Below, piece by piece: positions 17,901 to 22,419 of a stretch of 28,302 nt of DNA. How positions within the stretch are numbered: position 1 is the stretch's first letter; each line of letters starts with the position of its first letter. A program made the position numbers and the translations under genes. Under the pieces are notes generated by a model, which was given only the letters and a program-made list of their open reading frames with translations, was not told where the DNA came from and searched no databases. This DNA comes from DATKGP01 sp035510775 (GTDB lineage Bacteria; Patescibacteriota; UBA1384; 2-12-FULL-50-11), in assembly GCA_035510775.1 (NCBI GenBank), contig DATKGP010000005.1, forward strand, positions 1 to 28,302. Reading direction: 5' to 3'.

Positions 17901-18370
17901 ATACTGTCACGTTCAGCAACTTGAACAACGCCAACAACCGTCAAGACACCAAAACTACGACCTTAACCACCAGCACCAACGCCTACGGTGGCTACGTGAT
18001 TGGCCAGTACACCGATGGCCTGCTGCGCAACGGTTCAACCAACATCCCGATGTTTAGCGCCGGCTCGTACAGTTCACCGGCGGCTTGGGGGAGCGGCACT
18101 TGTTCAGGAACTACTTGCGGCTTCGGCTACACCTCGAACGACCCAACTATCAGCGGCAGTAACAAATTTGGCTCGGGCACGCTTTTTGCTCCGTATTCTC
18201 AAACCGCTTCGGGCGATATTGTAGCCGATCACACCGACGCCATTAACGGCGTTACCGGCCCGGTCTCAAACGAAGTATTTACTATCACCCACAAAGTCGC
18301 TGTCGACGCCCTCCAACCAGCCACCAACTACTCGGCTACCATCTACTATGTAGTAACTGGAACGTTCTAA
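8987..18370 (+). CDS. Giant repeat-rich surface protein with LamG and WxL-like C-terminal domain
   Basis: The protein has 3127 residues and is secreted. A 44-residue Arg-rich N-terminus precedes a hydrophobic signal or anchor (about 45-62). Two tandem copies of a lectin-like module follow (about 80-458 and 459-823), each ending 'STLWL.VEY.P.F'. The middle is a long array of beta-solenoid-like repeats built on 'GNYSNSGTF..GTVTF', 'TGKTLAGTM', 'FYNLTFNG' and 'DLTITAGT' (about 1000-2200 and 2480-2620). A LamG/concanavalin-like domain covers about 2220-2448 ('FTGSIDDVRMYNRVLS'). Next come Ig/fibronectin-like segments (about 2730-2960) and a C-terminal domain (2962-3127) homologous to those in the operon proteins. 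Composition is dominated by T, S, G, N and A. A role in adhesion or as a cell-surface fibre is likely; the ligand is unknown. A TTGACA (8949-8954) lies upstream without a well-spaced -10. Confidence 0.9.
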   Translation: MGGLTNNPSGRDREGFGYGNTKPRRLDGLHRLIKNPEVHRRAGRFSILALALTILFGLVTSATLPKLTSGQTGAASTNRLWTSGAELNSTTAGVEYDISGTSGGGGNVTIDSAIKRSGNYSYKVVTTASGNVIVGKYFASANQTAPYWARAYIYVPAAPSASPDILMFRDTAAATKISVRLTTAMKLQLRNGEAGTQIGSDSTTTLSTNTWYRIELFTDTTTLAGGVKAELRLDGVSVASTTAATLTTGVARLYWGMTANATTSTIYFDDLAINDGTSRTGNWPGQGKVVAMRPDSAGDNSAWTGTYANVNEVTPDDASGYISSSTSGQLEDLNLQSSASAGIGANDFIKLVAVEQRYTRASASSNSTRVRIKATSGGTVDESASLTDSVTTWHTDKSTTPYIPQLTEYDLPGSSTALWTPATLDTAQIGVNNVTSAGSGTQVSTLWLTVEYMPSFGGRVFSSGFELNSTAANVEWTSFTGSPTIVTSPIRSGTYALQTAASGAQSYAQYNWASSNGSGPFFLRAYIRIQTANNAEFSIMELHDSSDVRRAYVTLTSSNTLQLYDEDGVIGSASSALSTATWYRVELEIDTTAAGGSQTVTARVDGTNFATASNRDISTGVARLAIGNNIGNVGSPSTGQLQFDDVALNQGIGSYENSWPGAGKIIHLNPAGAGDNSAWTNDYNSIKEVTPDDATSFTSATTTGGTMDVTMAASGIGASDVVPLVSVGVRFRTNTATEEDFRVRLKDATGGIPIESTTLQPASTTWVSNSTAAPRNYALTAYTRPESKAFWTQSVLDTAQIGVRDMAGSGQIDVSTLWLLVEYSPGFSGVVYGTDEITPDLSGATVRLEINGTTSYTTTASTDNGSFYFTSPAPTTGDTLVFYLDTNGGISGATYTHYGGASLAINIYTNRLTTRCDNSCSLTNTDINSWSNANDTDIKATMTGSNVAIDNSWKLLVQANTYAPGGAITMNTGGSNTYSGDVEIKSGATLNMAGSALNISGNYTNGGTFTAGANTTTFTSTTTGKTLSGTMTSPSNFNILVFNGSGGAWSFGANSATTSSDLTITAGTVTAPSTTLSIGGNYSNSGTFTHNSGTVTMSATTTGHTLAGTMTTTSAFYNLTFDDGGAGADWTFNNNATASYNFSVNSGTVVLNSQTFIITHDFIEANTAAATVTGGNASITVAHDWNKGSSASMTINACTSVYLTGTGQITGGLTQFCNLTLGYSTKITTINTTRFDIYGTLTFNGGTVDSASNTGSTEIIESGTITPVVFGSATSITGTSWVIHYRPTSTSTITMAGGNYGSWSVATDTQSGNNTTYQLGGALTTTGDFYLSARSGVTGTAFNTQNYALTARSFRFGWATNTYCNPITATLGSSTLTLSNGSSDTFYPDLNCGSHTLTMNTSNLKATGNVRFVNGTGTIAVTANTSTLTMQPPASSTTTFSPNGQSIYNFVINGSASGNVQPDSAVAVAGDLTMTNGVLIGTQNVTVNGNAIGTSGAINLTGGTFEQRVGAAESFGDTTGSQTWTFYNLTFSNSNASTGYTITASAGSSGAMSISNVLTIGKGTDTAVTTLNAGGRVWTLSGTTGAPFVITATYGAFAAGTSTFTYTGDYASGNTTVAATTYYRLIINNVAATETYVLAGTTTTSNDLTITAGTLDVTAGNYALNINNSYSNSGTFAAEAGTVTFGATATGKTLAGTMTGSSSFYNLTFNGTGGGWGFSNDVALLAGGTFEVVHGAVADNGHNLTVGTNVGGGTFTLDNTTGVSYTSSGTPNITVGGDWNDLGNKFSRGTSTVILNGNGIINTGSSANFNNLSVGYTGYTTTLANYVNEYGTLTFNGGTFTNSGSAYTHIYCDVNIAPIVFTAPTTLSGAGRIELDGHTNGVTVTVAGGNYGNWTLYMLTNNHNSITFNLGGGLTTTATFLLEAGGTATGSVFNTQDFSLNASSFTFGAVSYTNSFVANFGGSTVTLTGSLQVASNDGSHTLNMGTNCAINVTGNVTLANGTGTITTSPGTSSTLMMTPAASTTTTYTTNGQHLWNFTISGAASTSTVQMSGVGYVDQDFHVTQGTFNAQNNNMTIGRDFILDNVVGVNYNAGSSTVQVARNWSVTGNRFNYNTSTVTLVPAAGVTATVNNGSSSFYNLTVNGNPTGVVTPSGDIIISNDITITAGTLDMTASNYNLTVGGSWSNTSGVFNARAGVVKLINSSTSTKNIRTNGSSFNNLEQDNGLAGYLKLDEGTGTTANDVSASGNTGTIAGTTPTWTNSVKSNDYYGGSGSDPYGLNFNGIDNYINVAENANLPIFSQVNYSIGMWVKGASGQTDDRIFSEGSSTSVNPLFNIGTNSSGGHADILIRDDNSVIRLNHTLSTGIVFDGTWHHLVWTDSSGTAKLYIDGGLDATNFNYTRSSTTLNRTSIGAVLRSTASAFFTGSIDDVRMYNRVLSASEVADLAAGRSPGSGVSSTEGTYTLQDGLNVTGDLNVRTGMLDVSSSNYDVNVTGNYLNVANFNGRAGTLAMKSTASGKMLRSDPYFYNLTFNGSGGSWTAQNRQVTTKDLNITNGTFDVSTSNYAMTVGGNWTNGGTFTARSDLVTLNGSSQQTLNGTMTGGSAFYDLTITNASGTSDPGCGTSFTPGIIFSASATATHSYTIITPSVKVQYLSGGTYTFANINWNGQAAGTRIQFRPSTTSAWLLAVSGTQTVSYVDVQFSDARTGNQIQSSNGTNVDCGSNQNWLFDSPPNSPTSLLQKKVTGGATIATGGWTNETQVQFTASATDPDNPDTLYLCVEKKLIGVGFANAEDLCGSGVAYSGSPVAVTVTITGQTDASQYHWQARLKDTAALYSSWVSYGGNTDPSDADYGIDTTAPTGGTVYDGTAVGVDSAYNDGSLVAVSANWANFNSNVSGLNYYEYSVGTTAGGTDMVGWTNNSTTTSVTASGLNLHTGVTYYYNVRATDNAGNLGGVVSSDGQFVLPQLSFSLGSNTVTFSNLNNANNRQDTKTTTLTTSTNAYGGYVIGQYTDGLLRNGSTNIPMFSAGSYSSPAAWGSGTCSGTTCGFGYTSNDPTISGSNKFGSGTLFAPYSQTASGDIVADHTDAINGVTGPVSNEVFTITHKVAVDALQPATNYSATIYYVVTGTF
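9224..11460 (+). repeat. Two tandem lectin-like modules in the giant gene
   Basis: Positions 9224-10360 and 10361-11460 encode two homologous units. Each starts with 'SGAELNSTTA' or 'SGFELNSTAA' and passes through 'GNWPGQGKV' or 'NSWPGAGKI' and 'AGDNSAW..EVTPDD'. Each then reaches 'LDTAQIGV' and ends with 'STLWLTVEYMP' or 'STLWLLVEYSP'. Divergence between the units is substantial, so the duplication is old. Confidence 0.85.
12219..15190 (+). repeat. Long-period (about 1.77 kb) duplication in the giant gene
   Basis: A block from about 12219 recurs from about 13980. Paired landmarks are 'TGHTLAGTMTTTSAFYNLTF' (near 12293) with 'TGKTLAGTMTGSSSFYNLTF' (near 14055), and 'YGTLTFNGG' near 12700 and 14476. 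'AGGNYG.W', 'TAFNTQNYAL' with 'SVFNTQDFSL', and 'VRFVNGTGTI' with 'VTLANGTGTI' also recur in the same order. The offset stays near 1760-1780 bases, so this is a higher-order repeat on top of the short solenoid repeats. Confidence 0.75.
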
Positions 18371-18395
18371 AAATAAGTTAAAAGTCAGAAGGTAA

Positions 18396-18816
18396 AAGTA
18401 AAAAGTTTAAGTATTAAGTAGAAAGTTGATAATGCAGGAGTACAAGACTGATTTAAGGGGTAGGTGTTATCGTTTTAGTCTTAGTGTAATAAAGCTTACA
18501 GAAGAGCTACCAAACAAACGTGCCGCGTGGGTGATTACCGATCAAATCATTCGGTCGGCGACTTCAATCGGAGCGAATCTTATTGAAGCAAAAGCTTCAA
18601 GCTCGCGTTTGGAATACAAGAGGTTCTATCAAGTATCCTTAAAAAGTGCCAACGAAACAGAATATTGGCTTGCACTGTTGTCGGATGTCCAGCTGGCGGA
18701 TGCGAAGTCTGTAGAGAGGCTACAACAAGAACTGAAAGAGATATCGCGGATGATTGCCTCTGGCATTATGAAGCTGAAGCAAAAAACTTAAGACTTCTCA
18801 CTTAAACTTTTTACTT
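18396..18816. repeat. 17-bp perfect inverted repeat bracketing the four-helix-bundle gene
   Basis: AAGTAAAAAGTTTAAGT at 18396-18412 is the exact reverse complement of 18800-18816. Looser complementarity extends on both sides, with GTAGAAAG-like words in each flank. The repeats sit just outside the start and stop of the enclosed gene, so a transcript across it could fold into a stem with the gene in the loop. Confidence 0.85.
18432..18791 (+). CDS. Four-helix-bundle protein of the rRNA intervening-sequence (IVP/S23) family
   Basis: The protein has 119 residues from the ATG at 18432; a TTG two codons earlier is less likely. It is helical throughout, with the family signature 'ITDQIIRSATSIGANLIEA' and 'KRFYQVSLKSANETEYWLALL'. 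Known biology: this small helical family was first noticed in intervening sequences inside 23S rRNA genes of spirochaetes and others, and also occurs as free-standing genes. Its biochemical role is not settled. Here it sits about 60 bases upstream of the 16S promoter and is bracketed by a perfect 17-bp inverted repeat. This mimics the stem-enclosed layout of rRNA intervening sequences and suggests a small mobile or formerly mobile unit. No terminator follows it. Confidence 0.9.
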   Translation: MQEYKTDLRGRCYRFSLSVIKLTEELPNKRAAWVITDQIIRSATSIGANLIEAKASSSRLEYKRFYQVSLKSANETEYWLALLSDVQLADAKSVERLQQELKEISRMIASGIMKLKQKT

Positions 18817-18853
18817 CTAACTTTTGCCTTTCTACTTTATCTAGCTTGCTCTA

Positions 18854-18883
18854 TTGACCCGGTATATATATGTAGGGTATCAT
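18854..18883 (+). promoter_or_regulatory. Putative 16S rRNA promoter
   Basis: TTGACC (18854-18859) and TATCAT (18878-18883) are separated by 18 bases in an AT-rich stretch. The site is about 195 bases before the mature 16S start and upstream of the processing stem, as expected for an rRNA promoter. Confidence 0.6.
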
Positions 18884-18916
18884 TACTTAGTATTTTGGCC
18901 TTTAACTTGAAGGCGT

Positions 18917-18978
18917 CTGTTCTGGTCCCCAACTATAGAACAGGCAATCAACCGCGAACATTGAGCGGTTGTAAGAAT
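18917..18978 (+). ncRNA. Pre-16S leader with 5' half of the processing stem
   Basis: A local hairpin (CTGTTCT 18917-18923 with AGAACAG 18937-18943) is followed by GCGGTTGTAAGAAT at 18965-18978. That segment is perfectly complementary to 21423-21436 in the trailer, giving a 14-bp stem enclosing the whole 16S gene. Such stems are cut by RNase III during rRNA maturation. Confidence 0.8.
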
Positions 18979-19169
18979 CCAATTTCCGCGATAATTGGAC
19001 AACAAAAATCGTGCCCAGCTCGGTGAAACGAGTTGGTGACAAAACAACTGTCTCGTTAATAACGAGACGGCCAGTTTAACTTGAGAGTTCGATTCTGGCT
19101 CAGGATTAACGCTGGCGGCGTGCCTAATACATGCAAGTCGAATGGTCGTATCTCACTAGTGTGAGCTAC

Positions 19170-19297
19170 TCCCAAAACTAAAAACAAAAAACTAAAAACA
19201 AAAATTGTGGAATCGTCTGTGACGATACTATAAATAGCTGTTCTGAAGGAACACCATAATTTTACATTTTACTTTTTGCATTTTGGTTTTGAGTAAC
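19170..19297 (+). other. Divergent V1-V2 with extended A/T-rich stem in 16S
   Basis: An A-rich strand (about 19173-19210) and a T-rich strand (about 19257-19294) pair at roughly 29 of 38 positions. They enclose a small GC-containing loop region with a hairpin around CGTC-TGTG-ACG. The usual 'GGCGAACGGGTGAGTAA' block is not recognisable in its normal place; a 'GAGTAACTCGTG' occurs only after the stem. This may be an elongated helix 7 region or an intervening sequence removed from the mature rRNA. Confidence 0.55.
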
Positions 19298-19588
19298 TCG
19301 TGTTAGCGAGGTACGAGTAAAGTTTACGCTTCGGAAGGTGCCTACGTCCTATCAGCTTGTTGGTGAGGTAACGGCTCACCAAGGCTATGACGGGTAACTG
19401 GTCTGAGAGGATGATCAGTCACAGTGGAACTGAGACACGGTCCACACTCCTACGGGAGGCAGCAGTAGGGAATCGTCGGCAATGGGCGCAAGCCTGACCG
19501 CGCGACGCCGCGTGAAGGAAGAAGGCCTTCGGGTTGTAAACTTCTTTTATAGGGGATAATTATGATAGTACCCTTTGAATAAGGACCT

Positions 19589-19624
<36 letters not shown>

Positions 19625-19846
19625 GTCCAAGCGTTATCCGGAATTATTGGGCGTAAAGAGCGTGTAGGTGTTCCTACAAGTCGGTCGTTAAATCTCATTG
19701 CTTAACAATGAGACCGCGAGCGATACTGTAGGAATTGAGTTATGCAGGGGCAAGCAGAATTCTTGGAGTAGGGGTGAAATCCGTTGATACCAAGAGGAAT
19801 ACCAATGGCGAAGGCAGCTTGCTGGGCAATAACTGACACTGAGTAC

Positions 19847-19894
<48 letters not shown>

Positions 19895-20560
19895 CGTAAA
19901 CGATGTCAACTAGCAATAGGGAGAGTCGACCCTTTCTGTTGCGAAGCTAACGCGTCAAGTTGACCGCCTGGGAAGTACGGCCGCAAGGCTAAAACTCAAA
20001 GAAATTGGCGGGGGCTCGCACAAGTGGTGGAGCATGTGGTTTAATTCGACAATAACCGAAAAACCTTATCCAGGGTTTGACATCTAAGGAATCCCCGAGA
20101 AACCGGGGAGTGCCCGCAAGGGAGCCTTAAGACAGGTATTGCACGGTCGTCGTCAGTTCGTGGCGTGAGCTGTGAGGTTAAGTCCTTGAACGAACGAAAC
20201 CCTCGTCCTATGTTGTATTACTCATAGGAGACAGCCCTGGTAACAGGGAGGAAGGTGGGGATGATGTCAGATCCGCGTGGTCTTTATGCCCTGGGCAACA
20301 CACGTGCTACAATGCCGCAGACAAAGGGTTGCCAAGCCGTAAGGCGGAGCTAATCCCATCAAAATGCGGCTCAGTTCGGATTGGAGGCTGCAACTCGCCT
20401 CCATGAAGCCGGAATCACTAGTAACCGTGGATCAGCATGCCACGGTGAATACGTTCTCGAGCCTTGCACACACCGCCCGTCAAGTTGGCCGAATCGGTAA
20501 CACCAGAAGTATTGGGATAACCCGGTACCAAGGTGGGATCGGTAAGGAAAGCTAAGTCGT

Positions 20561-21301
20561 AAGGAAATTGCGACCTCGTCGAGTAATTGACGAGAAAAAT
20601 TCGGCTGTATCGGTGAACCCCTCCTCTTAATCAGCTATGATTAAGGAATGAAGGCAATACCGAGGGAAGTTCGTTCTGATACGAACCCCGTAGAGACTAC
20701 ACGCCGACGCCGATGTTGGGAAAAGGATTCAAATATCCTGAAGGCATATCTCTGGGGCGCAGTACATGATGGTACATACCATTACGTACACCGCACTTGG
20801 AGAATATCACAGGCAAATGATAAATGGTTGCAACGCATACAAGATATGCTTGTACAAATGGGCTATCGTTCTTGGATCTACCGAGAAGGAAAATCTCGCT
20901 CCGTGTCTGTGATTGAAACAACAGCTGATTTCTTGGCTAGACCGATTTCCTTGCTGGAAATGTCAGTTCAAGAACAGCGTGCCTACATCAGGGGATATTT
21001 TGACGCCGAAGGTGGTATTCCACGAAGAGCAGACGACTGGATGTATATCCAGCTCTGCCAGAAAAATCGTCAGGAACTTGAAAATATTTCAACTGTTCTT
21101 GAGAGATTGGGAATACACTGCGGCAAAATCCACAACCCAAGTCAAAGAGTTGATCCGAATTATTGGCGATTATTTATCGCTCGGAAATCGCATCGCGATT
21201 TCATAGAAATAATCGGGTCTTGGCATCCAAGAAAACAACTCATCTTGAAACATCGGCTGAAGATATAGTCCGTGCCGTGCGGAAACGCATGGAAAAACAT
21301 G
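20561..21301 (+). mobile_element. Group I intron in 16S rRNA (after U1498, E. coli numbering)
   Basis: Removing 20561-21301 restores the universal 'AAGTCGT|AACAAGG'. P1 pairs exon GTCGT (20556-20560) with intron GCGAC (20570-20574), putting a U-G wobble at the 5' splice site. The intron's last base is G, and the 3' exon AA can pair with TT at 20568-20569 (P10). Core helices can be read: P3 TCGGC 20601-20605 with GCCGA 20703-20707, and P4 TCGGT 20610-20614 with ACCGA 20659-20663. P5 is CTTAATCA 20626-20633 with TGATTAAG 20638-20645, and P6 is GTTCGT 20669-20674 with ACGAAC 20681-20686. P7 is GACTA 20695-20699 with TAGTC 21266-21270, followed by a P9 hairpin TGCG-GAAA-CGCA. 'AAGATATAGTCC' is the classic S element. 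Confidence 0.9.
20648..21268 (+). CDS. LAGLIDADG homing endonuclease inside the 16S intron
   Basis: The protein has 206 residues. It has two LAGLIDADG-type helices: 'LKAYLWGAVHDG' (31-42) and 'YIRGYFDAEGG' (113-123), each with the acidic residue that binds the catalytic metal. It is therefore a single-chain two-motif enzyme. Family role: such enzymes cut the intronless allele so that repair copies the intron, and some also act as maturases. The gene is unusually interwoven with the ribozyme. Its ATG lies between P5 and the 3' strand of P4, its first codons encode P4, P6, the P7 5' strand and P3, and its TAG stop is the first three bases of the P7 3' strand. The bulk sits in the P8 position. 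Initiation may occur further in than the ATG used here. The frame is intact, suggesting a recently active element. Confidence 0.88.
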   Translation: MKAIPREVRSDTNPVETTRRRRCWEKDSNILKAYLWGAVHDGTYHYVHRTWRISQANDKWLQRIQDMLVQMGYRSWIYREGKSRSVSVIETTADFLARPISLLEMSVQEQRAYIRGYFDAEGGIPRRADDWMYIQLCQKNRQELENISTVLERLGIHCGKIHNPSQRVDPNYWRLFIARKSHRDFIEIIGSWHPRKQLILKHRLKI

Positions 21302-21345
21302 AACAAGGTATCCGTAGGGGAATCTGCGGATGGATCACCTCCTTT

Positions 21346-21451
21346 CTAGAGGAAATACTTTGTCTCTCGTAGATAAAGTAAGTGTTGAGTCGCGACACAC
21401 TGTGTCGCGATATGTACAGTTAATTCTTACAACCGCCCAGTGTTTGAAAAA
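21346..21451 (+). other. Pre-16S trailer
   Basis: The stretch contains a hairpin at 21390-21410 (TCGCGACAC with its inverted copy) and then ATTCTTACAACCGC at 21423-21436, the 3' half of the processing stem pairing with the leader. No tRNA or 23S start is visible. Confidence 0.75.
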
Positions 21452-21481
21452 GAACAGCCGCCCCTTTCGGGGCGGCTGTTC
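21452..21481 (+). terminator. Strong hairpin ending the 16S unit
   Basis: GAACAGCCGCCCC (21452-21464), loop TTTC, GGGGCGGCTGTTC (21469-21481): a 13-bp GC-rich stem. No T-run follows on the plus strand. The A-run before it would make a T-run for minus-strand transcripts, so the hairpin may act in both directions or mainly as a stability end. Confidence 0.65.
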
Positions 21482-21646
21482 GCGTGTTCGGGGGTAGAAG
21501 AAAGTCCGTAAATCAGGTAAAATTTTAGAAGCGGGTTTTGATTCTGCGATTCACGCGTATGTCGTTAAGGATAACCTTAACTCCTACGCACTCGTGAATC
21601 AAAGATTCACTCGCGCGTATGGCGAACACCAACGCACAAAAGATTT
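21482..21646. repeat. Gene-free spacer with a large hairpin before tRNA-Ile
   Basis: Hairpin 21548-21600: GATTCACG (21548-21555) pairs with CGTGAATC (21593-21600), GCGTA with TACGC inside, and GTTAAGG (21564-21570) with CCTTAAC (21575-21581). The word GATTCAC followed by CGCG(CG)TAT recurs at about 21604-21620. GCGCGTAT is also the first eight bases of the tRNA-Ile gene. No reading frame is supported. Confidence 0.7.
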
Positions 21647-21720
21647 GCGCGTATAGCTCAGCTGGTTAGAGCGCGTCACTGATAATGACGAGGTCCCTGG
21701 TTCGAGTCCAGGTACGCGCA
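21647..21720 (+). tRNA. tRNA-Ile (GAT)
   Basis: The acceptor stem GCGCGTA/TACGCGC is perfect. The D-stem is GCTC/GAGC, the anticodon stem CGTCA/TGACG with loop CTGATAA (anticodon GAT at loop positions 3-5), and the T-stem CCTGG/CCAGG with loop TTCGAGT. The discriminator is A and CCA is not encoded. This is one of the two tRNAs normally found in the 16S-23S spacer. Confidence 0.97.
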
Positions 21721-21769
21721 CTGATGTTACCTCTCAATGAACCTGGTAGTCTTAAAACCAAAAACCAGT

Positions 21770-21775
21770 TAATAT
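21770..21775 (+). promoter_or_regulatory. -10-like element before the DedA/VTT gene
   Basis: TAATAT ends seven bases before the ATG at 21783, the same spacing seen at clpP and the prepilin gene. The -35 region (TAGTCT at 21747-21752) is weak. Confidence 0.4.
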
Positions 21776-21782
21776 TAGTCAG

Positions 21783-22370
21783 ATGATTGACGAGGTAGTT
21801 AAGAATCATTCATATCGCTTGCCCAAAAGGACCCTAATGGAGCTGGGGCTGTTTATTGTGGCTTTTGCCTTTCTAATTATCATTGTTTCTTGGTTGGTTA
21901 CTCATTTCTTTAACTCCGGCAATCCGGCGATTCACGCTTTGGTCAACCATGTTTCTATCTCATTGGTTCTCTATTTTATTTATATAATGATTGCCTCGGT
22001 TATAATTCCTATCCCCACCCTGCCAGTCGATATTGTTTTATTAAAGTTGCTCGATCCTGCTTCGGTCATCACCGTGCGGTTATTGGGTGGTTTGGCTGGT
22101 GGCTCGATTTCTTTTTTCCTGTCTCGCAACTACGGCCGGCCACTCTTGAGGCGCTGGCTGTCGCAGAAAAATTATGATTACGTTGACCGACTATCCAATA
22201 ACATTAGTTGGTTGCAATTTTTCATCATTGCCATGGTGCCAGTCGTCAACACCGAACTAATGGCTTACGCTGGGGGAATCAGCAAGCTACGCTTTAGAAT
22301 GGTCATGGGCTCACTGGCCGTGGCGATTTTTTACCGGCTGCTCTTCGTTTACTTTGTGATTCGAGCCTAG
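21783..22370 (+). CDS. DedA/VTT (TVP38/TMEM64) family membrane protein
   Basis: The protein has 195 residues, almost all hydrophobic. Membrane helices lie near 19-41, 58-78 and 172-193, with a re-entrant-type core at 100-121. The family pattern 'GGLAGGSISFFLSRNYGRPLLRRW' (102-125) and the later P153..N156..AYAGG (161-165) match the VTT (SNARE-associated) domain of the DedA/TVP38 families. Members have been linked to membrane homeostasis and lipid-carrier flipping; the substrate here cannot be told. It is the first protein gene after tRNA-Ile, and its own -10-like TAATAT sits seven bases before the ATG. There are 49 bases to the next gene, which has its own promoter. Confidence 0.85.
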   Translation: MIDEVVKNHSYRLPKRTLMELGLFIVAFAFLIIIVSWLVTHFFNSGNPAIHALVNHVSISLVLYFIYIMIASVIIPIPTLPVDIVLLKLLDPASVITVRLLGGLAGGSISFFLSRNYGRPLLRRWLSQKNYDYVDRLSNNISWLQFFIIAMVPVVNTELMAYAGGISKLRFRMVMGSLAVAIFYRLLFVYFVIRA

Positions 22371-22403
22371 ACTATCCGGCAGTTAATTATCGGCCAGAAA
22401 CCT

Positions 22404-22412
22404 TGCTATACT
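22404..22412 (+). promoter_or_regulatory. Extended -10 promoter of the prepilin gene
   Basis: TG-C-TATACT is a near-ideal extended -10 element that needs little -35 help. It ends seven bases before the ATG at 22420, predicting a leaderless or nearly leaderless transcript. Confidence 0.65.
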
Positions 22413-22419
22413 GAATCCG

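Noticed and set aside
20561..21301. A simple rRNA intervening sequence, not an intron
   Set aside because: P1 with U-G at the splice site, terminal G, the S-element AAGATATAGTCC, complementary P7 and a LAGLIDADG frame together fit a group I intron much better.
21346..21640. 23S rRNA start downstream of 16S
   Set aside because: No 23S landmark is present; the processing stem closes and a hairpin ends the unit before tRNA-Ile.
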